A DNA stretch of 32,333 bases from positions 1,022,005 through 1,054,337 of the forward strand of contig NZ_RDBP01000037.1 of assembly GCF_008042045.1 (NCBI RefSeq), read 5' to 3'. Shown here piece by piece: positions 1-8,101 of this stretch; within the stretch, counting starts at the first letter, position 1, and the number at the start of each line of letters is the position of its first letter. This DNA comes from Streptomyces sp. T39. GTDB lineage: Bacteria > Actinomycetota > Actinomycetes > Streptomycetales > Streptomycetaceae. Both the position numbers and the translations under genes were made by a program. The notes under the pieces are model-generated. The model saw only the letters and a list, made by a program, of their open reading frames with translations. It was not told where the DNA came from and made no database searches.

Positions 1-367
1 GGCGGCGGGCCTCCAGCGCCAGCTCGTAGCGCGCGACGAGCAGTTCCGGGTGCCGGGTCAGATACCGGTGGAGGGCGAGCGCCATGGCGTCCACGAGCTG
101 GGGGCGGCCGCCGGACGGGGCGGGCATCTCGTCGATGGTCAGCACCGCCGCCTCGCGTTCGGCGAGTCGGCGCACGGCCGTCCGCAGAAGGGCGAGCCGG
201 GTGCGGGCGTGGTTGGACGTGGACCCCTGCGGGAGGCCGGCCGCCTCGTCCACCGCCCGGTGGGTCAGCCCCCGCATGCCGCGGTCGGCGAGCAGGGCGA
301 GGGCGGTGTCGGCGATCAGCTCGGTGCGGGCGGCGCCGGACGGGTGCGAGGCGGTGCGTGCGGGCAT
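1..367 (-). CDS. TetR-family transcriptional regulator (N-terminal part, cut by window edge)
   Basis: The minus-strand frame runs from the ATG at 367 to the window edge, about 122 codons with no stop. It begins MPARTASHPSGAARTELIAD and continues with a TetR-type helix-turn-helix (roughly residues 15-60: AD-TALALLADRGMRGLTHRAVDEAAGL-QGST). The rest is the start of the alpha-helical ligand domain. The gene is divergent from the FAD monooxygenase at 450. Two palindromic operator-like sites lie in the shared promoter region, so autorepression plus repression of the oxygenase is the natural inference. A TANNNT hexamer (minus strand TAGATT, 374-379) ends 6 nt before the ATG, which predicts a leaderless mRNA and supports this start. 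The C-terminus and ligand pocket are outside the window, so the inducer cannot be guessed. Confidence 0.9.
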   Translation of the reverse strand, partial: MPARTASHPSGAARTELIADTALALLADRGMRGLTHRAVDEAAGLPQGSTSNHARTRLALLRTAVRRLAEREAAVLTIDEMPAPSGGRPQLVDAMALALHRYLTRHPELLVARYELALEARR

Positions 368-387
368 GGGGCCAATCTACCGCGATC

Positions 388-401
388 ACTACAGCTGTAG
401 T
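388..401. promoter_or_regulatory. Operator-like palindrome 1 (TetR site)
   Basis: ACTACAGCTGTAGT is a perfect 14-bp palindrome in the 82-bp divergent region between the TetR gene and the monooxygenase. It lies just upstream of the predicted -10 of the regulator (374-379), where bound repressor would block it. A second copy lies 28 bp away centre to centre. Confidence 0.75.
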
Positions 402-415
402 ACGGTGACTCTGTC

Positions 416-429
416 ACTACAGGTGTAGT
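416..429. promoter_or_regulatory. Operator-like palindrome 2 (TetR site)
   Basis: ACTACAGGTGTAGT differs from the palindrome at 388-401 by one base at the dyad centre. It lies 20 bp before the monooxygenase ATG, just ahead of its ribosome binding site (GAGGAG, 439-444). The repeated site with conserved ACTACA half-sites supports a specific regulator, most likely the adjacent TetR protein. Confidence 0.75.
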
Positions 430-449
430 TCTCTCGTCGAGGAGCAGCC

Positions 450-1679
450 ATGTCCGGATCCAGCGCGGCCTCACGTGCCGTCGTCGTCGGCAGCGGAATC
501 GGTGGACTCACCGCGGCGGTCGCCCTCCACCAGCGGGGCTGGGAGGTCACCGTCCTGGAGCGCGCCCCCTCCCTGCGGCCCGTCGGCGCCGGCATCGGCC
601 TCGCGCCCAACTCCCAGCGCGCACTCGACGTCATCGGCCTCGGTGACGAGATCCGCTCCCTCGCCGCATGGCAGGGCGCCGGCGGCATGCGCACCCCCGC
701 GGGCCGCTGGCTCTCCCGCACCGACGCCACCGCCGCGGCCGAACGCTTCGGCGGCCCCCTCGTCCTGGTGCACCGCGCCACCCTCATCGAGCGCATCGCC
801 GCCCGCCTGCCCGACGGCGCCGTCCGCACCGGCTGCCCCGGCGAGCTCGCGGACCCCGGCACCGCGGGCGGCGGCCTCGCCCGCGTCACCACCCCCGACG
901 GAGACATCGAGGCCGGCCTCGTCGTCGGCGCCGACGGCATCCACTCCGGCGTACGCCGCAGGCTCTTCCCCGACCACCCCGGCCCGCGCTACTCGGGCTT
1001 CACCACCTGGCGTGTCGTCGTCCCCGCCCCCGGGACGCCCTTCGCACCCCACGAGACCTGGGGGCCCGGCTCCCTGTGGGGCACCCAGCCGCTGGCCGAC
1101 GGCCGGGTCTACGCCTACGCGGCCGCCGTGGCGCCCGCCGGCGCCCGGGCCGCGGACGAACAGGCCGAACTCCTGCGCCGCTTCGGCCACTGGCACGACC
1201 CCGTCCCCTCCGTCATCGCGGCCGCCGCGCCGGACACCGTGCTCCGCAACGACGTCCACCACATGACCGACCCGCTCCCCGCCCACCACCGCGGCCGCAC
1301 GGCCCTGCTCGGCGACGCCGCCCACGCCATGGCCCCCTGCCTCGGCCAGGGCGGGAACCAGGCCATCGAGGACGCCGTCGTCCTGGCCCACCACGCGCCG
1401 CCCGGCGGCGACCTCGGGCCGGGCCTCGCCGCCTACAGCGCCGTGCGGCTGCCCCGCACCACCGCCGTCGTCCGCAAGTCCGCCCAGGTCGCCCGGCTGA
1501 TGGCGCTGCGCAGCGCGCCCGCCGTGGCCCTGCGCGACACCCTCATGGCCGCCGCCTCCCGCCTCGGCCCCGGCCTGGTCCTGCGCACCTTCGACGGCAT
1601 CGCCGACTGGCGCCCGCCGCAGCGCACGTATGCTGCCGGGGCACACGGCGTGCACGACGGACGGCCGGCGCAGCGCTGA
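450..1679 (+). CDS. FAD-dependent monooxygenase (salicylate hydroxylase-like / PHBH family)
   Basis: A 409-residue flavoprotein of the class A aromatic hydroxylase family; such enzymes use NAD(P)H and O2 to hydroxylate or epoxidise small substrates. Seen: a dinucleotide fold VVVGSGIGGL (Gly14, Gly16, Gly19) ending at acidic Glu37, the mid-protein ADGIHS motif near residue 160, and the second FAD motif LLGDAAHAMAPCLGQGG near residues 286-301. Length is normal for the family. GAGGAG 5 nt before the ATG fixes the start. It is divergent from a TetR gene with two operators between them, so it is probably induced by a small molecule, perhaps as detoxification or tailoring. The substrate cannot be deduced. 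The 143-nt gap and hairpin that follow argue against tight coupling to the downstream oxidoreductase. Confidence 0.9.
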   Translation: MSGSSAASRAVVVGSGIGGLTAAVALHQRGWEVTVLERAPSLRPVGAGIGLAPNSQRALDVIGLGDEIRSLAAWQGAGGMRTPAGRWLSRTDATAAAERFGGPLVLVHRATLIERIAARLPDGAVRTGCPGELADPGTAGGGLARVTTPDGDIEAGLVVGADGIHSGVRRRLFPDHPGPRYSGFTTWRVVVPAPGTPFAPHETWGPGSLWGTQPLADGRVYAYAAAVAPAGARAADEQAELLRRFGHWHDPVPSVIAAAAPDTVLRNDVHHMTDPLPAHHRGRTALLGDAAHAMAPCLGQGGNQAIEDAVVLAHHAPPGGDLGPGLAAYSAVRLPRTTAVVRKSAQVARLMALRSAPAVALRDTLMAAASRLGPGLVLRTFDGIADWRPPQRTYAAGAHGVHDGRPAQR

Positions 1680-1716
1680 CGCCGGACCGGCGGCGGCACG
1701 GCCGCCACCGTCCCCG

Positions 1717-1738
1717 CCCGGCGCCCTCCGGCGCCGGG
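1717..1738 (+). terminator. Perfect 9-bp hairpin after the monooxygenase
   Basis: CCCGGCGCC - CTCC - GGCGCCGGG is a perfect 9-bp stem with a 4-nt loop, 38 nt after the monooxygenase stop. There is no T tract, which is common for high-GC actinobacterial terminators. A second GC-rich inverted repeat follows at about 1745-1770. Confidence 0.5.
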
Positions 1739-1822
1739 CACGCAAGGCGCCGGCACCGCCCCCGGCGCCGGCATCGACGACGCCCGCGCCCCGGCGCGGG
1801 CACCGCATCGAATGGAGACCCC

Positions 1823-2731
1823 GTGAAGGTCGGCTGCATCGGGCTCGGCGACATCGCGCAGAAGGCGTACCTCCCCGTCCTGACCGCCCTGCCCGGCGTC
1901 GAACTCCACCTCCAGACACGGACGCCCGCGACCCTGGCGCGGGTAGCGGAGACCCACCACGTGCCCGCCGCCCGTCGGCACACCGACCTCGACGGCCTGC
2001 TCGGCGCGGGCATCGACGCGGCCTTCGTGCACGCCTCGACCGCGGCGCACGCCGAGATCGTCACCCGCCTCCTCGACGCGGGCGTCGCCACCTACGTCGA
2101 CAAGCCGCTCGCCTACGAACTCAAGGACTCCGAGCGCCTCGTCGCCCTCGCCGAGGAACGCGGCACCAGCCTCGCCGTCGGCTTCAACCGCCGCTTCGCC
2201 CCCGGCTACGCCCAGTGCGCCGAGCACCCCCGCGACCTGATCCTGATGCAGAAGAACCGGGTCGGCCTCCCCGAGGACCCGCGCACCCTCGTCCTCGACG
2301 ACTTCATCCATGTCGTCGACACCCTGCGCTTCCTCGCGCCCGGGCCCATCGAGCACACCGACGTGCGCGCCCGGATCGTCGACGGGCTGATGCACCACGT
2401 CGTCCTCCAGCTCTCCGGCGACGGCTTCACCGCCATCGGCACGATGAACCGGATGAGCGGCTCCACGGAGGAGATCCTGGAGGTGTCCGGCCAGGACGCC
2501 AAGCGCGAGGTGCGCAATCTCGCCGAGGTCGTGGACCACAAGGGGCAGCCGAGCGTGCGCCGCCGCGGCGACTGGGTGCCCGTCGCCCGTCAGCGGGGCA
2601 TCGAACAGGCCGTGCACGCCTTCCTCGACGCCGTGCGCGACGGCCGGACCCTCAGCGCCCAGGACGCCCTGCGGACGCACGAGCTGTGCGAGCGGATCGT
2701 GCTGCGGGCCCTGGAGCAGGCCGGCGGATGA
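1823..2731 (+). CDS. Gfo/Idh/MocA-family oxidoreductase
   Basis: A 302-residue NAD(P)-dependent oxidoreductase. The GTG start at 1823 is preceded by GGAGA (1814-1818) and places the Rossmann motif VGCIGLGDIAQ at residues 3-13, as expected for this family. Also seen: the EKP-like motif as VDKPLA (Asp93-Lys94-Pro95), where the Lys is the usual catalytic residue, and DFIHVVD near residues 160-166, supplying the usual second-domain His/Asp. Family members oxidise sugars, inositols or related polyols, but the substrate is not evident. The last 80 bp overlap the 3' end of the convergent lnt gene. The enzyme is slightly short for the family (usually 330-390 residues). Confidence 0.88.
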   Translation: MKVGCIGLGDIAQKAYLPVLTALPGVELHLQTRTPATLARVAETHHVPAARRHTDLDGLLGAGIDAAFVHASTAAHAEIVTRLLDAGVATYVDKPLAYELKDSERLVALAEERGTSLAVGFNRRFAPGYAQCAEHPRDLILMQKNRVGLPEDPRTLVLDDFIHVVDTLRFLAPGPIEHTDVRARIVDGLMHHVVLQLSGDGFTAIGTMNRMSGSTEEILEVSGQDAKREVRNLAEVVDHKGQPSVRRRGDWVPVARQRGIEQAVHAFLDAVRDGRTLSAQDALRTHELCERIVLRALEQAGG

Positions 2732-4298
2732 GGCGTATGCCGCCGGCCGCGGCGAAGACGGTCAGCACGCCGAGCGCCCCGTACACCGGCCAGTCGCCGA
2801 GGCGCACGTACAGCGTCGTGCCGTGCGCCCGCGGGACGTCGTACACCGCCGCCCCACTGGTGTCCGTGCCCAGCGTGCCGCCGATCCGCTGCCCGTGGGC
2901 CCCGTGGACGGCACTGACCCCGGTCAGCGTCGCATGCACCATGGGACGGCCCGACTCGGCGGCCCGCAGCGCCGCCAGCGAGGCGTGCTGCCCGGGCGCC
3001 CAGCTGTCCTGGAACGACGACGTCGCCGACTGCGCCACCAGGAGCCCCGCCCCCTCGCGCACCAGATGCCGGCTCATGTCGGGGAACGCCGACTCGAAGC
3101 ACACCAGCGGGCCGACACGGTCGCCGCCGGGCAGCGTCATCACCACCGGCGCCGTGCCCCGCAGCCGGTCCTCCCCGGCCGCCCGGCCGACGGAGGTCGC
3201 CCAGCCCAGCAGCGCACGGGCCGGCACGTACTCGCCGAACGGCACCAGGCGCATTTTGTCGTACCGGTCGCCCGTGGGCCCGTCAGGTCCCACGAGCACC
3301 GAACTCTTGTAGATGCCCGCCGGCCCAGAGGCGCCGACGCTGCGGGCGTCCACGTTCACCAGCACCGGGGCCCCCACCTCACGCGACAGCGCCGCGAGGC
3401 GCTCCGCGAGGTCGGGGCGCCGGCCCAGGTCGGCGCCGACGCTGCTCTCGCCCCAGACCACCAGGTCCGGCGGCGCCCCGCGGCCCACCAGCTCCCGGGT
3501 CAGCTCCTCGCCCCGGTCGAAGCGCCGCTCCGCGCCGTCGGCGCCGCCCACCACGCCCGGCTGCACCAGCGCGATCCGCAGCCGCCCCGACTCGCGGGGC
3601 TGCGGTGCCCACGCCCACGCGCACGCGGCCGCCGTCGCACACACCACCGCGCCGGCCACGGCCGCCCGCCGCGCCGCGCGCACCGCCACCAGCAGCGCGA
3701 CCGCGGTGTTCACCGCGACGACCAGCAGGCTCACCAGCCACACGCCGCCCACCGAGGCGAGCCGCAGGGCAGGGGTCACCTCCCACTGGGACGCCCCCAG
3801 CAGCCCCCAGGGCCCGCCGAGCCCCTCCCAGGACCGCACCAGTTCGATCATCAGCCAGCCCGACGGCACGACCACCAGTGCCGCTGCCGCCCGCCCGCCG
3901 GCGGGCGAGCCGGCCGTCGTGCACCGCACGAGCCGGCCCCACGGCGCCCACAGCAGGCCGAGCAGTGCCGCGATCACCGCCAGGAACACGTGCAGACTCG
4001 GCAGCAGCCAGTGGTGCACCGCCACCATGTACCCGATCCCGCCGAGCCATCCCTCGACCGACGCCCGCCGGCCCGTCGGCGCGCTGCGCAGCAGCAGGAT
4101 CCAGGGGACGAGCGCGACACCGGCGAACCACCACAGCGACGGCTCGGGGAACGCGAGCGCCGGCAGCGCGCCGGCGCCCAGCGCGGCGAACCCCCGCCGC
4201 CGCGGCGACCAGGCAGCAGGCCCGGGGCCCGCGGGCACACCGGGCGGCCTGCGCTCCGCGGGCGCACGGCCCGCGCTCGGTCCCACCGGAATCCGCAT
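2652..4298 (-). CDS. lnt: Apolipoprotein N-acyltransferase
   Basis: This 548-residue membrane enzyme N-acylates the lipid-modified N-terminal Cys of lipoproteins, the last step of lipoprotein maturation. Residues about 36-230 are hydrophobic with several membrane spans; residues about 240-500 form the nitrilase-like domain. The catalytic triad is visible: Glu284 in VVWGESS, Lys348 in RYDKMRLVPFGEY and Cys400 in LVCFESAFPD. The Arg/Pro-rich N-terminus (1-35) and an Arg/Ala-rich C-terminal tail are extensions. AAGGAGG 6 nt before the ATG fixes the start. The Ppm1 mannosyltransferase fused to or next to some actinobacterial Lnt proteins is absent here. The stop lies inside the convergent oxidoreductase gene (80-bp overlap). 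Streptomyces genomes often carry two lnt copies, so this may be one of a pair. Confidence 0.92.
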   Translation of the reverse strand: MRIPVGPSAGRAPAERRPPGVPAGPGPAAWSPRRRGFAALGAGALPALAFPEPSLWWFAGVALVPWILLLRSAPTGRRASVEGWLGGIGYMVAVHHWLLPSLHVFLAVIAALLGLLWAPWGRLVRCTTAGSPAGGRAAAALVVVPSGWLMIELVRSWEGLGGPWGLLGASQWEVTPALRLASVGGVWLVSLLVVAVNTAVALLVAVRAARRAAVAGAVVCATAAACAWAWAPQPRESGRLRIALVQPGVVGGADGAERRFDRGEELTRELVGRGAPPDLVVWGESSVGADLGRRPDLAERLAALSREVGAPVLVNVDARSVGASGPAGIYKSSVLVGPDGPTGDRYDKMRLVPFGEYVPARALLGWATSVGRAAGEDRLRGTAPVVMTLPGGDRVGPLVCFESAFPDMSRHLVREGAGLLVAQSATSSFQDSWAPGQHASLAALRAAESGRPMVHATLTGVSAVHGAHGQRIGGTLGTDTSGAAVYDVPRAHGTTLYVRLGDWPVYGALGVLTVFAAAGGIRLIRRPAPGPAARSARTARASAGRPGR

Positions 4299-4610
4299 TC
4301 CGCGCCTCCTTCCCCCTCAGTGTGGGGCACGGGGGCTCACGGGGACAGAGCGCCACGAGCGTCCCGAGTGGCACACGGTGCCCGCCCGCGGGCGGCTCGC
4401 CGCGGGGTGCCTCGGGGCATTCGGTTCGGATCGGGGCGGATCGGGGCGGATCGGTGGGCGGGGTCCGCTGCGTGCGATCGCCAGGCGGAGGAGGAAGCCC
4501 ACGCGGAGTGTCGGCCACCGACGACGACGCGGCCCGGGGGCACCTCCCGGCGGCAGCCGGGGGAGTGCGTGCCGGGGCACACGAGTCCGCCGGGATCCGG
4601 ACGAAAGGCC
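4299..4610. other. 312-bp intergenic region with a short 10-bp repeat
   Basis: No convincing gene is seen between the start of lnt and the stop of the rRNA methyltransferase gene. It holds the lnt ribosome binding site (4305-4310, minus strand) and about three head-to-tail copies of a 10-bp unit TCGGGGCGGA (4421-4454; first and last imperfect). Open frames here have Arg/Pro-rich random composition. Confidence 0.5.
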
Positions 4611-5792
4611 CTACCTGCGGGGCGCGCCGGAGGTCCCGCTCCTGACGGCCCGCAGGATCACGAACTTCGGGTCGGAGGCCACCACTTCGCAGTTGCCGAA
4701 GAGGCGCCGCAGCCGGACGTGGTACCCGAGATGCCGGTTGCCGACGACCCACAGCTCGCCGCCCGGCCGCAGCACCCGGCGCGCGTCCGCGAACATCCGC
4801 CGGGCGGTGGTGTCGGTGGTGGCGCGGTGCGAGTGGAACGGCGGGTTGTTGAGGACCAGATCGGCCGAGGAGTCCGCGAGCGCGGCCAGCCCGTCGCCGG
4901 CGAGGAACTCCGCACGGCCGTCGGGCACGTTGTCGCGGAAGGTGGCCTCGGCGGACGCCACGGCCGCGTAGGACTCGTCGGTGAACGTGACGCGGGACGC
5001 CGGATTGGCCAGGGCGGCCGCCGTGCCCACCACACCGTTGCCGCAGCCGAGATCCACCACGTCGTCCGGCCCCTGCCGGGCGGGGAGCCTGCTCAGGAAG
5101 AAGCGCGTGCCGATGTCCAGCCGGTCCGCGCAGAAGATGCCCGCGTGGTTGGTGACGGTGCGGCCCGCCGCCGCGCCGGTCCCCTCGGGGAGCGCGTACC
5201 GCAGCGGCCACGGGCTGGGCCCCCGTTCCAGCGCGGGGTCGGGGGTGCAGAAGACCAGCCGGGCCTTCTTCGCCGCGAGCGAGGTCCGCGTCGGGCCGAT
5301 GAGGCGCTCGAAGAGCCGCAGCGTCGACGTGTGGATCTCGCTGACCATGCCCGTCCCCACGACGACCGTGCCCGCGTGGACGGCCGGCGCGAGCCGGTGC
5401 AGCTGGTCCTCCAGGAGAGCGAGGCTCTTGGGGATCCGCACCAGCAGCACGTCGATCCGCTCCGGGGGCGTGTCCCGGACCGTCAGCAGCCGTACCGCCG
5501 CCGGGTCCACGCCGGCCCGGGCGAGGTTCGCCAGGGTCGCCTGCCGGCCCAGGTAGGAGTCCGTGATCTGGACGAGGGGATGCCGGCCCGCGAGCGAGGT
5601 GGCGAGGGCGCCCCAGCGGTCGCCCACCACGGTGACCGTGCCGGTCAGCGGGACGGACGGGCCGTCGTCGATGCCGTCCAGATGCCGCAGGAGGTACTCG
5701 TCGGCCGCGTCCCAGGCGCGCAGGGGGTCGCGCGGGTCCTCGGGGAAGCGGGTGAGTGCGAAGGCGCCGAATGACGTGGTCAGACCGTTCAT
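4611..5792 (-). CDS. Class I SAM methyltransferase, RlmG/RsmC-like (rRNA guanine-N2)
   Basis: A 393-residue protein with the duplicated-fold layout of RsmC/RlmG enzymes: a degenerate N-terminal half (residues 1-200; no SAM motif) and an active C-terminal half. Motif I is VVDLGCGNGVVG (residues 245-256), an acidic residue follows beta-2 (TFTDES, about 269-274), and the catalytic NNPPFH is at 315-320, typical of guanine-N2 methylation. RlmG modifies 23S rRNA G1835 and RsmC 16S rRNA G1207 in E. coli. RlmG is closer by length and the N-terminal half, but the exact base is an inference. A -10-like TAGCCT (minus strand, 5802-5807) ends 9 nt before the ATG, so the leader is very short, with AAGG as weak ribosome binding site. 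Confidence 0.82.
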   Translation of the reverse strand: MNGLTTSFGAFALTRFPEDPRDPLRAWDAADEYLLRHLDGIDDGPSVPLTGTVTVVGDRWGALATSLAGRHPLVQITDSYLGRQATLANLARAGVDPAAVRLLTVRDTPPERIDVLLVRIPKSLALLEDQLHRLAPAVHAGTVVVGTGMVSEIHTSTLRLFERLIGPTRTSLAAKKARLVFCTPDPALERGPSPWPLRYALPEGTGAAAGRTVTNHAGIFCADRLDIGTRFFLSRLPARQGPDDVVDLGCGNGVVGTAAALANPASRVTFTDESYAAVASAEATFRDNVPDGRAEFLAGDGLAALADSSADLVLNNPPFHSHRATTDTTARRMFADARRVLRPGGELWVVGNRHLGYHVRLRRLFGNCEVVASDPKFVILRAVRSGTSGAPRR

Positions 5793-5865
5793 CGTGCCTT
5801 CAGGCTAGCCGAGCGCGGGACGGGCCCCGCCCGCCCCGCCCGCCCCGGCCGTCCGGACGCGGCGC

Positions 5866-6039
5866 TCAGGCCGCGCGCTCCACGTCCTCGCGTGCCGCAG
5901 CGGCCCACTCCACCACCAGTGCCTCGTACTCCGGGCGGCGGTCGTCGGGGAGCGCCCCGTCGGACCACAGCTCTCGGATCCGGGCGTTCAGCTCGGAGGC
6001 GGTCAGGCGGGACACGGGCTCGTCGCGAATGGGGGACAT
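5866..6039 (-). CDS. Small hypothetical protein (57 aa)
   Basis: The minus-strand frame from the ATG at 6039 encodes MSPIRDEPVSRLTASELNAR followed by an acidic, helical, Trp-containing sequence ending in EDVERAA. Composition (balanced charge, IRELW, EYEALVVEW) looks like a real folded small protein rather than an antisense shadow. The start is uncertain: a GTG at 6069 gives ten extra residues, and the GGAGG between them lies 16 nt before the ATG, too far for a normal site. It lies between the rRNA methyltransferase and uppP, all on the minus strand. I do not recognise the family. Confidence 0.6.
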   Translation of the reverse strand: MSPIRDEPVSRLTASELNARIRELWSDGALPDDRRPEYEALVVEWAAAAREDVERAA

Positions 6040-6093
6040 GACGCCAAGGCTAAGGCCTCCCACCGACACCCGTGACCCGCCGGCGCCGGGACG

Positions 6094-6966
6094 TCAGTGG
6101 CCCGACTCGCCCGCGTGCGGGCTCAGCACATCCGTTCCGACCAGGATGAACAGCACGATTCCCAGGAGGATCCGGTAGATCACGAACGGCATGAAGCTCT
6201 TCGTAGTGATGAATTTCATGAACCAGGCGATCACCGCGTAGCCCACGGCGAAGGCGACGACCGTCGCGAAGATCGTCGGCCCCCACGAGACGTGCCCCTC
6301 GCCGGCGTCCTTCAGCTCGTAGGCACCCGACGCCAGCACGGCGGGGATCGCCAGCAGGAACGAGTAACGCGCCGCCGCCTCGCGGGTGTAGCCCATCAGC
6401 AGACCGCCGCTGATGGTCGCGCCGGACCGCGAGACGCCCGGGATCAGGGCCATCGCCTGGCAGAAGCCGTAGACCAGGCCGTCGCGGACGCTGAGGTCCT
6501 CGAGCGACTTGCGCTCCCTGATCGCGCGGTGCCGGCCGCCGGCCTCGTCGCGTGCGGCGAGCCGGTCGGCGACGCCCAGCACGATGCCCATGACGATCAG
6601 GGTGGTCGCGATCAGCCGCAGATCACGGAACGGGCCCTCGATCTGGTCCTTGAGGGTGACGCCCAGCACACCGATCGGGATGGAGCCGACGATGACCAGC
6701 CAGCCCATCTGTGCGTCGTGGTCCCGTTGCATGGCCTTGTCGGTCAGCGACCGGAACCAGGCCGTCGTGATCCGGGCGATGTCCTTGCGGAAGTAGATGA
6801 GCACGGCGGTCTCCGTGCCGATCTGCGTGATCGCGGTGAACGCGGCACCCGGGTCGTGCCAGCCGGCGAACGCGGCGGTGAGCCGCAGATGCGCGCTGGA
6901 GGAGATCGGAAGGAACTCCGTCAGCCCCTGGACGAGCCCGAGGACGAATGATTCGAACCACGACAT
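6094..6966 (-). CDS. uppP: Undecaprenyl-diphosphatase (BacA/UppP family)
   Basis: This 290-residue polytopic membrane enzyme dephosphorylates undecaprenyl diphosphate outside the membrane, recycling the lipid carrier for peptidoglycan and wall polymers; extra copies give bacitracin tolerance. Seen: the N-terminal signature GLVQGLTEFLPISSSAH (Glu17, Ser22-Ser24, His26) and the second signature PGVSRSGATISGG (residues 176-188, with Arg180), both lining the active site. Length is typical. The ATG is preceded by GGGATGG about 11 nt upstream. A -10-like TACTCT (minus strand of 7001-7006) suggests its own promoter in the 165-bp gap, so it need not be in an operon with the TVP38 gene behind it. Confidence 0.95.
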   Translation of the reverse strand: MSWFESFVLGLVQGLTEFLPISSSAHLRLTAAFAGWHDPGAAFTAITQIGTETAVLIYFRKDIARITTAWFRSLTDKAMQRDHDAQMGWLVIVGSIPIGVLGVTLKDQIEGPFRDLRLIATTLIVMGIVLGVADRLAARDEAGGRHRAIRERKSLEDLSVRDGLVYGFCQAMALIPGVSRSGATISGGLLMGYTREAAARYSFLLAIPAVLASGAYELKDAGEGHVSWGPTIFATVVAFAVGYAVIAWFMKFITTKSFMPFVIYRILLGIVLFILVGTDVLSPHAGESGH

Positions 6967-7131
6967 GAAAAGAAGCCATCCCAGCGCTGGTCAGGGTCGG
7001 AGAGTACGGGCCGTGGCGGCGTGCCCGTCCGGGCGGCCGCGATCATGCGGGCCCGTCGCGTCGCAGGGTATCGGCAAAAGATGACGCGCAGTCCGGCGGG
7101 CCGGGCCCCGGGCACGGCGCTGCGGGGCGGC

Positions 7132-7836
7132 TCAGGCGGACCGCAGACGGTGGCGCCTGCGCCAGCCGACGACGGCCGCGGCCAGCCCCGAGAGCACGAT
7201 GAACCCCATCGCCACGAGGAACCCCGGGGACGTCGGCGACCCCGCGCTGCTGCCCGCGACGACGTACGCGGCGGTGTTGGGCACCGACCCGATGCCCGTC
7301 GCCAGCAGGAACGGCGCCCAGCCCATCCGGGAGACCGCGGCGCAGTAGTTGGCGGCGGCGAAGGGCACCCCGGGGAAGAGCCGGATGGCGAGCATGGAGC
7401 GGAAGCCGTGCCGGCTGAGCTGGCCGTCGGCCGCCGTCAGCAGCCGCCCGCGCAACAGCGGCCGCAGGGCGTCCTGGCCCAGCAGCCGGCCCAGGCCGAA
7501 GGCGATCCCCGCCCCCAGCACCGTCCCGCCGACCGCGGCGACCAGACCCGCCTGCGAGCCGAAGAGAGCTCCGGCGGCCAGATTGAGGATCGGCCGGGGC
7601 ACGAACGCGGCCGTGCACACGCCGTACGCCACGGCGAAGAGGGCCACGGCCGAGAAGCCGCTCACCTGTGGCGGCCAGCCCGCCGACAGCAGCCGCTGCG
7701 GTTCGAACAGCAGGACCGTCACCGCGGCCGACGCCAGCAGCACCAGCAGCAGGGACAACCGCGACCAGGGCGAGAACAGCGCCCGGGAGCACCGGACGGC
7801 GAGGCCGGATGCCGGCCTGGGGACGGGGTCGAACAT
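7132..7836 (-). CDS. TVP38/TMEM64 family membrane protein (DedA superfamily)
   Basis: A 234-residue membrane protein with about five or six hydrophobic segments. The SNARE-associated/VTT domain covers roughly residues 75-200: a PRPILNLAAGALFG segment, a Gly-rich re-entrant helix (VGGTVLGAGIAFGLGRLLG), then AIRLFPGVPFAAANYCAAVSRM, which carries the conserved Arg and F/VPxxxxN of this family. The end is basic (WRRRHRLRSA). DedA/VTT proteins move or scramble lipids across membranes; in bacteria, members flip undecaprenyl phosphate. The nearby uppP makes lipid-carrier recycling a reasonable but unproven guess. Minus-strand TAGTCT (7843-7848) ends 6 nt before the ATG, predicting a leaderless transcript and supporting this start. 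Confidence 0.88.
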   Translation of the reverse strand: MFDPVPRPASGLAVRCSRALFSPWSRLSLLLVLLASAAVTVLLFEPQRLLSAGWPPQVSGFSAVALFAVAYGVCTAAFVPRPILNLAAGALFGSQAGLVAAVGGTVLGAGIAFGLGRLLGQDALRPLLRGRLLTAADGQLSRHGFRSMLAIRLFPGVPFAAANYCAAVSRMGWAPFLLATGIGSVPNTAAYVVAGSSAGSPTSPGFLVAMGFIVLSGLAAAVVGWRRRHRLRSA

Positions 7837-7918
7837 CAGGGGAGACTAACCGACAAAGGTGTCCGTTCGGCAGCAAGTGCGGCACAGGACCGCCCCCGAG
7901 AGGGCGGAGGACCTTCAC

Positions 7919-8095
7919 ATGAGGCCGCCCGGCAAAACCATTCGACGGCCCGCCACGGCGTGCACGATCATCGACGGCATGGTCCGGTACGCCTTCCCCG
8001 CAGCGCCGTCCGCAGTCGCGGACGCGCCGAAGGCTGCCGCGTTCCCGGCAGCGGCACCCACGGCCGCGGCGCCCCACGGCGGCGCCCGAAGCTGA
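7919..8095 (+). CDS. Small hypothetical protein / possible leader peptide (58 aa) upstream of tuf
   Basis: An ATG at 7919 follows GGAGG with an 8-nt spacer (GGAGG-ACCTTCAC-ATG), an excellent ribosome binding site. The product starts MRPPGKTIRRPATACTIIDG and ends in an Ala/Pro-rich stretch (AAAFPAAAPTAAAPHGG). The frame stops 102 nt before the EF-Tu gene, and two inverted repeats fill much of that gap. It could be a short secreted-like peptide, a regulatory leader peptide, or a chance frame. No family recognised; the ribosome binding site is the main support. Confidence 0.4.
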   Translation: MRPPGKTIRRPATACTIIDGMVRYAFPAAPSAVADAPKAAAFPAAAPTAAAPHGGARS

Positions 8096-8101
8096 CTCTT
8101 C

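Noticed and set aside
471..1919. Long minus-strand open frame opposite the FAD monooxygenase
   Set aside because: Composition is Gly/Ala/Arg/Val-rich with no motif; it is the antisense shadow expected at this GC content, and the plus strand has a clear flavoprotein.
4337..4582. Small minus-strand frame between lnt and the methyltransferase gene
   Set aside because: Pro/Arg/Ser-rich random composition and no ribosome binding site.
2823..5774. 983-codon plus-strand frame across lnt and the methyltransferase
   Set aside because: Arg/Gln/His/Pro-rich shadow crossing two real minus-strand genes and their gap.
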